From JAICMB01 sp963802915 (GTDB lineage Bacteria; Acidobacteriota; Terriglobia; Bryobacterales; Bryobacteraceae), in the NCBI GenBank assembly GCA_963802915.1, contig CAWDKQ010000012.1, forward strand, positions 372,001 through 436,000: a stretch of 64,000 nt of DNA. The letters are read 5' to 3'. Shown here one piece after another: positions 33,087 to 41,220 of this stretch (the stretch's first letter is position 1; the number at the start of each line of letters is the position of its first letter). The position numbers were made by a program, and so were the translations under genes. A model generated the notes under the pieces. It was not told the DNA's origin and did no database searches. It saw nothing but the letters and a program-made list of their open reading frames with translations.

Positions 33087-33996
33087 TCTTGGCCTCCGTT
33101 ACTGGATGGCGCCAGCGGTAGATGCGATTGATCACAACGTGGGCCAGGATCATCAAAGCAAACGCGACTCCAAATAAAACCCACCCTTCCAGGAGATGGA
33201 AAAAGCCTTGGGCGAGGTCGGCGCGGTATTCGCTGAGAATGCCGGTAATGGTGACGCGGGCGGCATTAGCTGCGATTGCGATCGGGATGGTTGCGATCAA
33301 TAGAGCCCCGCGCATCCAAACTTTGGAGTCGAAGAAGTAGGCGTAAATCAAAGACAAGAAAGATAGAGACAAGAGAGAGCGGATGCCGCTGCAAGCCTCG
33401 ACGACGGAGAGCGTCTGGCTAGCGAGCTGGAGCACGTTGCCGTCGCGGTAGACCGGGATGCCGAGCATGCCGAGCAACTGCTCCGCTACCCAGCTCGCGA
33501 AGAGCTGTAGGGGGAGGGTGATGCGGGCATAAATGATGGCCGGAATCGGGAACATGAAACAGAGCAGGAACAGCGGAAAGGCCAAGAGCTTTAGTACTTT
33601 AGTACCGCAAAGGAACCAAATGGCGCCGATGAGTGAGACAAGAAAAGCGGTGCGGGCAAGAAAGATGTTTGCGCCGAGGGTGCCCACCATGAATTGCAGC
33701 GCGCCCCACAGGACAACGACGAGACCCCAATAGTTGGTTTCGAGCCGGACGGCGGCGAGCGCGTCACGGCGCTTCCAGATGATGTAGCCGGCGACGAGGG
33801 GCACGAAGAAACCGTGGCCCATGTCCTCGTCGTTATACCACTGCTGCGCGAGACGGTAAAGTACGGGAGCGTAGCAAAAGAGCAACAACGCTCCGAACCA
33901 GACCACGCCTTTCCATGGCAGCGGGGCACCGGCAACTTGGCGGTGTTCTCCTGGAACGGACTTGGCGACAGTGGCCATACGGCTATTAGACACCAA
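33079..33996 (-). CDS. Exosortase (EpsH family transpeptidase)
   Basis: A 305-residue membrane enzyme with about eight helices, fitting the exosortase family that cleaves PEP-CTERM signals at the outer face of the inner membrane. Conserved catalytic residues are visible: C202 in EACSGIRSLLS, R247 in NAARVTITG and H267 in FFHLLEGW. The opening MVSNSRMATV has a second possible start at residue 7. The gene lies upstream of epsI and the PEP-CTERM substrate gene on the same strand. Exosortase subtype cannot be assigned by eye. It is transcribed divergently from the second S55-like protease gene, with about 60 bases between the starts, so the two operons may share regulatory DNA. Confidence 0.93.
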   Translation of the reverse strand: MVSNSRMATVAKSVPGEHRQVAGAPLPWKGVVWFGALLLFCYAPVLYRLAQQWYNDEDMGHGFFVPLVAGYIIWKRRDALAAVRLETNYWGLVVVLWGALQFMVGTLGANIFLARTAFLVSLIGAIWFLCGTKVLKLLAFPLFLLCFMFPIPAIIYARITLPLQLFASWVAEQLLGMLGIPVYRDGNVLQLASQTLSVVEACSGIRSLLSLSFLSLIYAYFFDSKVWMRGALLIATIPIAIAANAARVTITGILSEYRADLAQGFFHLLEGWVLFGVAFALMILAHVVINRIYRWRHPVTEAKNA

Positions 33997-34058
33997 TAAC
34001 GCGCGAAAACCGCTCGATCTTACGTTTCGACTACAACCGAGGGACTAGAATAAGGTTT

Positions 34059-35786
34059 GTGGCCGTTCTACGCGTCGTTATCTTTCTGCTGATTGTAGCA
34101 TCGAACATTTTCGGCCAAACTCCGATATTTCCCTTACGAGACATCCGTCCGGGGCAGCACGGAATCGGCAAAACCGTGTTTAGCGGCAACCGCGTCGAGG
34201 ATTTCCAGGTCGAAATTCTGGGGGTGCTGGAAAACCTGGGCCCGAAGCAATCCGTAATTCTGGCACGGTTGTCCGGCGGACCGCTCGATAAGACGGGCGT
34301 CATGCAAGGCATGAGTGGGAGCCCGGTATATATCGACGGGAAATTGGTCGGCGCGGTGGCTCTGGCCTTTCCATACTCGAAAGACGCGGTGGCGGGCATA
34401 CGTCCCATTGAGGAGATGCAGGCGATCAGTCCGTTGCCGGCGCCGCCTCGACCGGACTCGGCGAATAATTTAGGTCCGCGCGCGGCGGGGTTCGGCGCGT
34501 CCAAAATGGAAGAGATCGCGACGCCGATGTCGTTTAACGGATTTACTAGCGGGACGCTCGAACATTTTGCTCCGGATCTGCGGAAGCTCGGATTCGAGCC
34601 GGTCCAGGGAGTTTCGAGCGGGGGCCATCTGCCTCCGAAAATGGGCAATCCCGCGATGTTGCATCCGGGCGATATGATCACGGTCCAGCTCCTATCGGGC
34701 GATTACAGTATTGGCGCCGACGGAACTGTGACTGAGATCGACGGTAATAGGCTTTTCGCGTTCGGGCATCAGTTTCTATCCGTGGGAAACACGGACCTGC
34801 CGTTTGCGCGGGCGGAAGTAATCACGGTGCTGCCGAACGTGCAAAGCTCGTTTAAAATCTCGGCCGCGCGGGAATGGATGGGGTCGATTACGCAGGATCG
34901 CAGCACGAGTATTTTCGGGGAGCTGGGCCGGCGGGCGCGAACGGTTCCTCTCTCGATCAGCGTTCATGGAGCGCGGCACGCGGCATCGTCTTATAACATG
35001 CAGATGGCGACGGACCGCGTGCTTTCGCCGTTGATTCTCCAAATGGCGGTTTATTCTGCGATCGATGCAACGGAGCGGGTGACGGGGCTCGGCAGCTTCA
35101 ACGTGAAAGGCCAGATCGATTTTGAGAAGGGAACGCCGGTGCAACTCGACAATACTTATGCCGGGGATTTTGGCGTTCCGGCCTCCGTTTCGGCGGGTAT
35201 CGCGGCGCCGCTCGCTTATGCCATGTCGACGGGCTTCGACGCGTTGAATGTCAAGAGCGTCGATATCTCGATTGAAGCGGCGGAGACCAAGCGGGTGTTA
35301 CAGGTGGACCAGATCACGACGCGACGGGAAGTGCATCCGGGCGACTCGATTGAACTCGCGGTTTCATTTACCGGTGAGAACGGCGTGGAACTCGACCGGC
35401 GCATTTCCTACACGGTGCCGATCGGGACGCAGCCGGGACAGCTTCAATTCACGGTGACCGATGCGACGTCGGCTAATCTCGCCGATTACCAGCAATTTAT
35501 TACAATGCTTCCGAAGTCTCCAACACAAGTCATCTCGCTGCTCAACAAGCTGCGGCGTAACACGAAAGCCTATCTGCGCGTATCGCGGAATGAAATCGCG
35601 TATCAGGCGCAAGGGATGGATCTGCCCGATCCGCCGCCATCGCTGGCGTTGGTGCTTGCGAAATCGCAGGGCACGGCGGCGATGAACCTATTTTCGCAGG
35701 GTTCGACGATCGCGGAAATTCCGATCGATACGGGGGATGCGGTGGTGAGCGGGACGAAGACGATTCAGGTGGATGTGAAGGAATGA
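34059..35786 (+). CDS. Secreted SpoIVB (S55)-like serine protease, copy 2
   Basis: A 575-residue protein starting with GTG, with signal peptide VVIFLLIVASNIFGQ. It shares layout with copy 1 (18955-20814): GMSGSPVYIDGKLVGAVA at residues 84-101 with probable nucleophile S86, then GNRLFAFGHQFLSVGNTDLP with candidate H237. As in copy 1, serine precedes histidine, the reverse of SpoIVB. The C-terminal 300 residues are beta-rich. The copies are clearly paralogous but divergent outside the motif regions, so the duplication is old. The last codons overlap the propeller gene start by four bases (ATGA). It is divergent from the exosortase gene. Substrate unknown; extracytoplasmic processing of its propeller partner is a reasonable hypothesis. 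Confidence 0.85.
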   Translation: MAVLRVVIFLLIVASNIFGQTPIFPLRDIRPGQHGIGKTVFSGNRVEDFQVEILGVLENLGPKQSVILARLSGGPLDKTGVMQGMSGSPVYIDGKLVGAVALAFPYSKDAVAGIRPIEEMQAISPLPAPPRPDSANNLGPRAAGFGASKMEEIATPMSFNGFTSGTLEHFAPDLRKLGFEPVQGVSSGGHLPPKMGNPAMLHPGDMITVQLLSGDYSIGADGTVTEIDGNRLFAFGHQFLSVGNTDLPFARAEVITVLPNVQSSFKISAAREWMGSITQDRSTSIFGELGRRARTVPLSISVHGARHAASSYNMQMATDRVLSPLILQMAVYSAIDATERVTGLGSFNVKGQIDFEKGTPVQLDNTYAGDFGVPASVSAGIAAPLAYAMSTGFDALNVKSVDISIEAAETKRVLQVDQITTRREVHPGDSIELAVSFTGENGVELDRRISYTVPIGTQPGQLQFTVTDATSANLADYQQFITMLPKSPTQVISLLNKLRRNTKAYLRVSRNEIAYQAQGMDLPDPPPSLALVLAKSQGTAAMNLFSQGSTIAEIPIDTGDAVVSGTKTIQVDVKE

Positions 35787-38041
35787 GGGCGAACGGTTCG
35801 GGCGTTCTAAGTTCTAAGTTCTACGTTCTAAGTTTCGTGGTTGGAATGGCGCTCAATGGGGCTACTACGACTACCTGGGAGATGAGTTCTTATCAGGACT
35901 TCATCAAGGGCCGGTTCGATGGGGTTGCTCTGGATCGGGATGGGCGGCTTACTTTGGCTCCTAAGCTCGATAGTGTTTTTTCGTCGGGGCAGGCGGTGAT
36001 CTGGAGTTTGGCTAAGGCTCCGGACGGCAGTATCTATGCGGGAACTGGGCATCGCGGGCGAGTTTATAAGATTACTCCCGGTGGGTCGAGCAGTTTGGTC
36101 TGGACGGCGGACCAGGCGGAAGTTTTCGCGGTCGCCGTGGATCCCGCTGGCGTTTTGTATGTCGCGACATCTCCGGACGGGAAGATCTTTAAGATCGACA
36201 ACGGGAAGGCCGTTGAGGTTTTCAATCCGCAGACAAAATATATCTGGTCGCTCGCATTTGGCAAGGACGGCACTTTGTATGCGGGCACGGGCGATCCGGC
36301 GAATGTCTATGCGATCGATAAGGCCGGACACGGACAGCTTTATTATTCGACCGGTCAGGGGCATGTGACTTCCCTCGCCGTGGATGCGCAGGGCCGTTTG
36401 CTGGCGGGTTCGGAGCCAAACGGGATTTTATATCGCATCACGGGGAAAGAGAAGGCGTTTGTTCTCTACGATGCGAGCTTGCCGGAGATTCATGCAATCC
36501 GCGCGATGCCGGATGGCACGGTTTACGCGGCTGCTCTGGGCGGGGCATTGTCGAATAAGGCTGGCGCGTTGGCCACTTACTCGACCGGGACCTCGGCTGT
36601 GACCGTGAGCGCTCCGGCTACCAGCGTGACAGTGACCGATACGCAGGCGTCGCCGCCGGACGTGAAGAAGGCGGCTAACGCTACGGCTACGCAAACCGCG
36701 ACTCAACAGACTGCGACCTCTGTTTCGGCGGCGGTCGAGATTCCGGGGATGGACAAGTCCGCGATTTATCGCATTAACCCCGATAATACCGTGGAGACGC
36801 TGTGGTCTTCGAAGGACGAGAACATCTACGATCTGGTGATGCAGCCGAATGGCGACATTCTGTTCGGGACCGACGTGCAGGCGCGGATTTATAGTTTGGG
36901 AGCGGATCGGAAGCCGGCGCTGATCGTCCAGGCAAATGAAGGCGAGGCGACGCGACTGATGGACAGCGGTGGTAGCGTACTGGCTGCGACTGGGGACACC
37001 GGGAAGCTTTTTCGGTTGACCCCGCAGGGAAGCGCGACGCAGACCGGGTCTAGCGGGAAGTACGAATCGCCGGTACACGATGCGAACACTGTGGCTCGAT
37101 GGGGCCGGATCACGTGGCGACAGCGCGGCGGGACGGCGAATTTTCAAACCCGGAGCGGTAACTCAATCCGGCCGGACCAGACCTGGAGCGACTGGTCGGC
37201 TCCAATGAGCGATCCGAAGAACGCTCTGATTCAGAGTCCGAATGCGCGGTATATTCAGTGGCGCGCGGAACTGAGAGGGCCGGCGGCGGTGGAAGATGTC
37301 TGGATGGCGTACCTGCCGCAGAATAATCCTCCGACGGTGCGGAGCGTAAACATCGCTATGGTTGCGGCCAGCGGGAATTCGCAGTCGAAGGGATCGTCGG
37401 CAGCGGGCGGCGGCGCGTATACGATCACGGTTACGGATACGGGCGAGACCGCGGCCTCTACCTCGAGCGGGACGTCCACTCAGGCCATTTCGCACGGGCA
37501 GGGTTCGCAGATTCAGGTGACGTGGCAGGCGGACGATCCGGATGGCGACAAGCTGGTGTACTCGCTTTGGTTTCGCGGCGAGGATGAGACGACGTGGAAG
37601 CTGATCCGGATGAATATGCCGGAGAATTCCTTCCTGATTGATGGGGATGTATTCGCGGACGGGCGGTATTACTTCAAGGTGGTTGCGAGCGATCGGCCGT
37701 CGAATCCGCCGGCACAGGCGCGGGACGCGGAGTTGGTGAGCTCGCCGGTTCTGATCGACAATACGCCGCCGGTTGTGACGTTAGGGCCGCCGCGGCGGTC
37801 GGGGAATCATCTTGAGGTGGATGTGGATGCGGTGGATGCGACCTCGCCGCTTCACCGCTGCGAGTACTCGGTCAACGCGGGGCCATGGGTTCCCGTGGAA
37901 GCGTCCGATGGGGTGACCGATGCTCCACATGAGACTTTCCATATTGCGCTGGATAATCTGCGGGCGGGCGAGCAGTTGATCGTGGTGCGGGTGTACGACT
38001 CGGCGAACAATGCGGGGCTCGCGAAAGTGGTTGTGCGGTAG
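35783..38041 (+). CDS. Secreted propeller protein of S55-propeller module, copy 2
   Basis: A 752-residue protein. The N-terminus has an export signal (SSKFYVLSFVVGMALNG region) and then propeller repeats: GSIYAGTGHRGRVYKIT, GVLYVATSPDGKIFKID, GTLYAGTGDPANVYAID, GRLLAGSEPNGILYRIT. A threonine/alanine-rich linker lies near residues 265-320, then a second beta region and a C-terminal Ig/fibronectin-like part with GDKLVYSLWFRGEDETTW, LIDNTPPVVTLGPP, RCEYSVNAGPW. Domain order and several blocks match copy 1 at 16736-18949. It is translationally coupled to the S55-like protease by ATGA. The 5-prime end contains an imperfect tandem AAGTTCTAAGTTCTA-like run (35808-35832) in codons 9-16. Function unknown. 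Confidence 0.83.
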   Translation: MRANGSGVLSSKFYVLSFVVGMALNGATTTTWEMSSYQDFIKGRFDGVALDRDGRLTLAPKLDSVFSSGQAVIWSLAKAPDGSIYAGTGHRGRVYKITPGGSSSLVWTADQAEVFAVAVDPAGVLYVATSPDGKIFKIDNGKAVEVFNPQTKYIWSLAFGKDGTLYAGTGDPANVYAIDKAGHGQLYYSTGQGHVTSLAVDAQGRLLAGSEPNGILYRITGKEKAFVLYDASLPEIHAIRAMPDGTVYAAALGGALSNKAGALATYSTGTSAVTVSAPATSVTVTDTQASPPDVKKAANATATQTATQQTATSVSAAVEIPGMDKSAIYRINPDNTVETLWSSKDENIYDLVMQPNGDILFGTDVQARIYSLGADRKPALIVQANEGEATRLMDSGGSVLAATGDTGKLFRLTPQGSATQTGSSGKYESPVHDANTVARWGRITWRQRGGTANFQTRSGNSIRPDQTWSDWSAPMSDPKNALIQSPNARYIQWRAELRGPAAVEDVWMAYLPQNNPPTVRSVNIAMVAASGNSQSKGSSAAGGGAYTITVTDTGETAASTSSGTSTQAISHGQGSQIQVTWQADDPDGDKLVYSLWFRGEDETTWKLIRMNMPENSFLIDGDVFADGRYYFKVVASDRPSNPPAQARDAELVSSPVLIDNTPPVVTLGPPRRSGNHLEVDVDAVDATSPLHRCEYSVNAGPWVPVEASDGVTDAPHETFHIALDNLRAGEQLIVVRVYDSANNAGLAKVVVR

Positions 38042-38475
38042 GAAAGCAGCAGAACTCGCATCGGCAAAGCACACAGGCCAAGTCATTGATTCGCGGTTGG
38101 TTGCGCGTGCGAACTGCCATGCGCCTACGACCATTTAAGGGGTGGTCGTAGGCGGCTTATGGCGAGGTGGGATATTGAGGTTGTCAAGGAACTGTGCAAG
38201 CTTGTCTCCGAACGCTCGCGTGGGCGAGGGAGGCAGCTTGCTAGTGCGTGGTTCTTGAGTTCAGCATAGGGTGACACATACGAGAGTCCGAGGGGCGGGC
38301 CGGCTATGTGATTGGGATGGTGGGGAATTTAGGTTGCATTTGGTGGGGAACGGCGTATTGTGGCAGCATCGCTGGCATAAGTGATGTGGAGTACAGTACG
38401 ACTTTTCAAGTAGTAGGCATTGTTTGACGTCAGGGTCAATTGTTTGATTTTCGCTCGGTCGGAACCTCTTGTAGG
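38042..38475. other. Gene-free stretch with one strong hairpin
   Basis: No convincing gene in 434 bases. It contains the hairpin described at 38123-38153, and a mildly AT-richer part from about 38260. It marks the boundary between the S55-propeller module and the lower-GC accessory island that follows. I see no tRNA, integrase or direct repeats at this edge. Confidence 0.5.
38123..38153. terminator. 11-bp hairpin after the propeller gene
   Basis: GCCTACGACCA (38123-38133) pairs perfectly with TGGTCGTAGGC (38143-38153) with a 9-base loop. It lies 80 bases beyond the stop of the propeller gene. No T run follows on either strand, so it may be an mRNA-end stabiliser or a protein-binding palindrome. 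Confidence 0.5.
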
Positions 38476-38916
38476 TCACTGCGATATTTCGGTGAGCGAA
38501 CAATACACGACTTGGATGTCAGCGGGCAGCAGTCCATCCATGTCCTGACTGAACAGGTCGAATAATGGGCGGTCAGTTAAGACCAGCAGCTTGGTTTTGG
38601 CGGTAATCCTTCCTAGGAAGTACAGGTCCGTAATGAGAACTTGTTTGATAGCGCTGTCGTAGCGGCCCCTCGGCCTAACGGAAGTATCGAGCTTATTGGT
38701 CTTGACCTCTATCACGAACTGGCAATCTACCGATACGCCATCGAATTCGTGCAGCCTTTCAGCGCCATTCGCCTTTGTGCCAACGATCAATGTGCGTTTT
38801 TCCAGTGGGACATCGAACCGTTCTGCAATTCGTTGCCGAACGGTGCTTTCGCAGCCTAGCCGATCAATAAGGTCTAAATTCACGCAGGACACCCTAGCAC
38901 GAAACATTTGCGGCAT
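38476..38916 (-). CDS. PD-(D/E)xK nuclease-like protein, unknown
   Basis: A 146-residue soluble protein. The pattern E23 in a helix, then D59 (in HEFDG), then E70-V-K72 (in FVIEVKTN) with beta strands around them fits the catalytic core of restriction-endonuclease-like (PD-(D/E)xK) proteins. Later strands (KLLVLTDRPLF, DIQVVYCS) complete an alpha/beta core. I do not recognise the exact family. It is the last gene of a short minus-strand accessory block that also holds a HEPN protein. Base composition looks lower in GC than its neighbours: two 60-base lines I counted here are 52-53% GC. The nuclease idea is inference from motif spacing only. Confidence 0.6.
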   Translation of the reverse strand: MPQMFRARVSCVNLDLIDRLGCESTVRQRIAERFDVPLEKRTLIVGTKANGAERLHEFDGVSVDCQFVIEVKTNKLDTSVRPRGRYDSAIKQVLITDLYFLGRITAKTKLLVLTDRPLFDLFSQDMDGLLPADIQVVYCSLTEISQ

Positions 38917-38965
38917 TCGAAACAGTGTTTGGACTTCCTTCGCTGTTAGCCGTCTATCTGTGAGG

Positions 38966-39190
38966 CTACCTATGGGGAGCGCGCAAGGTGCATCTCAGGT
39001 TTCCTTCGATGTGCTCAAAATGCTCTGTAATAACCACATCGCCGTATGCGCCAGCCCGATGCGCTCTGACACGCCCACCGCATTCGGTGCAGACTCCGAT
39101 GAACCGTCCTTCTCGCTGCCGACGTGCCAGTGCTTGGGCAACGGTAACGAGCTGGCCAGTTTCGTCGCGACATATTTGTGCTCTCGGCAT
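38966..39190 (-). CDS. Small zinc-ribbon-like protein, unknown
   Basis: I choose the ATG at 39190, giving 74 residues beginning MPRAQICRDETGQLVTVAQAL; a longer frame upstream is basic and unconserved in style. The core CTECGGRVRAHRAG followed by EHFEHIEGNLRC has two CxxC-type cysteines and then histidines and a cysteine, a plausible single zinc site. Small proteins with a CxxCG...H...HFEH...N..C pattern are scattered in bacterial accessory regions, where they often sit near restriction or toxin genes; I cannot assign a function. It lies between the nuclease-like gene and the HEPN pair, all on the minus strand. Confidence 0.6.
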   Translation of the reverse strand: MPRAQICRDETGQLVTVAQALARRQREGRFIGVCTECGGRVRAHRAGAYGDVVITEHFEHIEGNLRCTLRAPHR

Positions 39191-39332
39191 TTCAGGCTCA
39201 CCGCGCGAAAGCAATCTAGCCCCGTTGGAAATTGCAATGAGATTGCACGACGATCCGGAGCGGCTCTGCCGCGCGGGCGCCAATCGACGTCTCGGCGAGG
39301 CATCCCCAAGTAACTAATCCCATAGAGGCATG

Positions 39333-39812
39333 CTATTGTCTGGGCAGCTTCGACAGAAACAATGTGAGCAGAAAATCCTGCGCGGCATCTGTAGTCCGTA
39401 TTGCCCGCCAGTCCTTAAATGCGCCGCTCGAAAGGTCCACCTGGGCGATCGCGTCCGTTCGCAGCCAGTCAAAGGCATTGTCGTAATCGGCGGTGTGCCG
39501 CTGTTCCCGCAATATATTGAAGGCTTCGGCCACGTTCTTCAATTGAACGCCGGCTGTAGGACTTCCGGCTTTGTAGAAGTCCTTAACGTGATCCTGGCAA
39601 ACGTTTCTCATTTTGCTGTGATCAAATGTTCGGGCGAGAGTGCTTCTTTGACGGGGCACGCTCCAGTTGCTAACAGCCTCATCAATCAAAAGATGGAACA
39701 GAGCATAATAGGCAGTCGAAACCGCACGTCGAAGGCTGGCCTGCTTTGGAGTTCCTGGTTCCAGATTTGCCAAATGGTAGGCTTGCTCCAACAGGTCGTC
39801 AGCAAACGACAT
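39333..39812 (-). CDS. HEPN-domain protein
   Basis: A 159-residue all-helical protein. RRAVSTAYYALFHLLIDEAV (residues 29-48) is a typical HEPN helix, and LREQRHTADYD (101-111) supplies a charged R...RH...D cluster similar to the RNase-type motif of active HEPN proteins. HEPN proteins serve as toxins or RNases in toxin-antitoxin and defence systems, usually with a nucleotidyltransferase partner. Here the partner is instead a small protein encoded just upstream (39819-40130), 6 bases away. The pair looks like a two-gene toxin-antitoxin-type unit with an unrecognised partner. Whether the protein cleaves RNA is not shown by the sequence. Confidence 0.78.
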   Translation of the reverse strand: MSFADDLLEQAYHLANLEPGTPKQASLRRAVSTAYYALFHLLIDEAVSNWSVPRQRSTLARTFDHSKMRNVCQDHVKDFYKAGSPTAGVQLKNVAEAFNILREQRHTADYDNAFDWLRTDAIAQVDLSSGAFKDWRAIRTTDAAQDFLLTLFLSKLPRQ

Positions 39813-39818
39813 ATCCTG

Positions 39819-40130
39819 TTACCAGCCAGGTTCGTTGACCGTCGCCTGCTCCGAATGGCTTCGGAAATTAAAGTACGGGAAGAGCCCATGCTCGGGCAGG
39901 TCGATTCGTTCGGACAGCTTCCACACAACCTGAGGCGCGATCTCACGTAGATTCTTTTCGCTGCTCGCCTCGTCGGAAAGCAGAACCCGAAAAAAAATAG
40001 CCCATTGGCCAACTGAGTCCGGCCCGATATCAAAACGGATACGTTGCACGTAGGGCGATAGTTCTCGAATGACTTCGGATACGGCCGCGTTGATCTTCGA
40101 TTGGTTGACGATCCCTTGGGGCACGTACAT
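39819..40130 (-). CDS. Small partner protein of the HEPN gene, unknown
   Basis: A 103-residue protein with alpha/beta look: a helix (NQSKINAAVSEVIRELSPYV), strand RIRFDIGPDSVGQWAIFFRVLL, then helix KNLREIAPQVVWKLSERI and a C-terminal FNFRSHSEQ segment. It is not a canonical MNT nucleotidyltransferase: the GSxxRG...D motif is absent. I recall similar small genes next to HEPN genes elsewhere but cannot name the family. It ends 6 bases before the HEPN start on the same strand, so they are cotranscribed in the order expected for antitoxin-first modules. Its role as antitoxin is an inference. Confidence 0.65.
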   Translation of the reverse strand: MYVPQGIVNQSKINAAVSEVIRELSPYVQRIRFDIGPDSVGQWAIFFRVLLSDEASSEKNLREIAPQVVWKLSERIDLPEHGLFPYFNFRSHSEQATVNEPGW

Positions 40131-40215
40131 GATTCGCCGCCTAACCTGAGGATACCGCGAAGCAGAATTGGCCGCGCCGGATAACCCATTCAGATCTCAT
40201 GCTACCGTGGCGTCA

Positions 40216-41220
40216 ATGTTGCGGCGGATGACGGTCTTCATTTTGATGCTTTCGGCGATGCTTCTGGCGGGCGAGTACCCGGAGGCATCGATTTATAACG
40301 GAATGGTCCGGGCTCGATTGTATTTGCCGGACGTGGAGCGAGGTTCCTATCGCGGGACGCGATTTGACTGGGCGGGGATTATCTTCAGCCTCGAATATAA
40401 AAACCATCAATTTGTCGGGCGCTGGTACGAACGCCACGATCCCAAGATTCACGATGCCATCACGGGACCCGTGGAGGAATTTCTGACCAATGGAGCGGGG
40501 CTCGGATACGATGCGGCGAAGCCGGGTGAGAACTTTATCCGGATCGGCGTGGGCACCGTGCGCAAGCCGCTCGGCGAGAAGGAATACCGGCGCTTCGAGA
40601 CTTATGAGATCGTGAATCCCGGCAAGCGCATCGTCAACCCTCATCCCGATTCCATCGAATTCGTGCAGGATTTGAAAGGCGAGAACGGGTACGCGTACCA
40701 CTACCGGAAAGTAGTGAAGTTGACCAAAGGCAAACCGGAACTGGTGCTCGAACACGAACTGAAGAACACAGGCAAGCTACCGATCGAGACGTTGGTCTAC
40801 GATCACAATTTTTTCGTGATCGATGACGAAGTGGTGGGGCCCGATATCTCGATTCATTTCCCGTTTGAGCCGAAGGCGGTGACGGATTTTAAAGGCCTGG
40901 CGGAGATTAAAGGGAAGGACCTCACTTATCCGCAAGAGCTACAGAAGGGCCAAACTGCGATGAGCGAACTGAACGGATTCGGCGACACGGCGAAGGACTA
41001 CGATTTCAGGGTAGAGAATCGAAAATCCAACGCTAGCGTACGGATCGTTGGAGACCGGCCTTTATCGAAGCTGATCTTCTGGTCGATCCGTACGGTTGCT
41101 TGCCCGGAACCTTATATCCAAATGAATATCCCTCCGGGCAAGGAATTCAAATGGCGCATTGTCTACGACCTGGCTACTTCTTCTGATTCTGGTTCGCGGT
41201 CGCGGCGTCCAAAGCCTTAA
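40216..41220 (+). CDS. Secreted mutarotase-like protein, unknown
   Basis: The ATG at 40216 (MLRRMTVFILMLSAMLLAG) gives a signal peptide; upstream in-frame codons look unconserved. The 334-residue product is beta-rich and resembles galactose-mutarotase-like (aldose 1-epimerase fold) proteins: GTRFDWAGIIFSLEY, FVGRWYERHDP, a central VKLTKGKPELVLEHELKNTGKLPIE and VYDHNFFVIDD with histidine and acids placed as in sugar-binding sites. Family assignment is tentative. The last about 15 residues (SDSGSRSRRPKP) run antisense into the end of the convergent sugar-binding protein gene (47-bp overlap), and may be a late stop. It lies between the accessory island and the sugar-binding lipoprotein gene. Confidence 0.72.
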   Translation: MLRRMTVFILMLSAMLLAGEYPEASIYNGMVRARLYLPDVERGSYRGTRFDWAGIIFSLEYKNHQFVGRWYERHDPKIHDAITGPVEEFLTNGAGLGYDAAKPGENFIRIGVGTVRKPLGEKEYRRFETYEIVNPGKRIVNPHPDSIEFVQDLKGENGYAYHYRKVVKLTKGKPELVLEHELKNTGKLPIETLVYDHNFFVIDDEVVGPDISIHFPFEPKAVTDFKGLAEIKGKDLTYPQELQKGQTAMSELNGFGDTAKDYDFRVENRKSNASVRIVGDRPLSKLIFWSIRTVACPEPYIQMNIPPGKEFKWRIVYDLATSSDSGSRSRRPKP

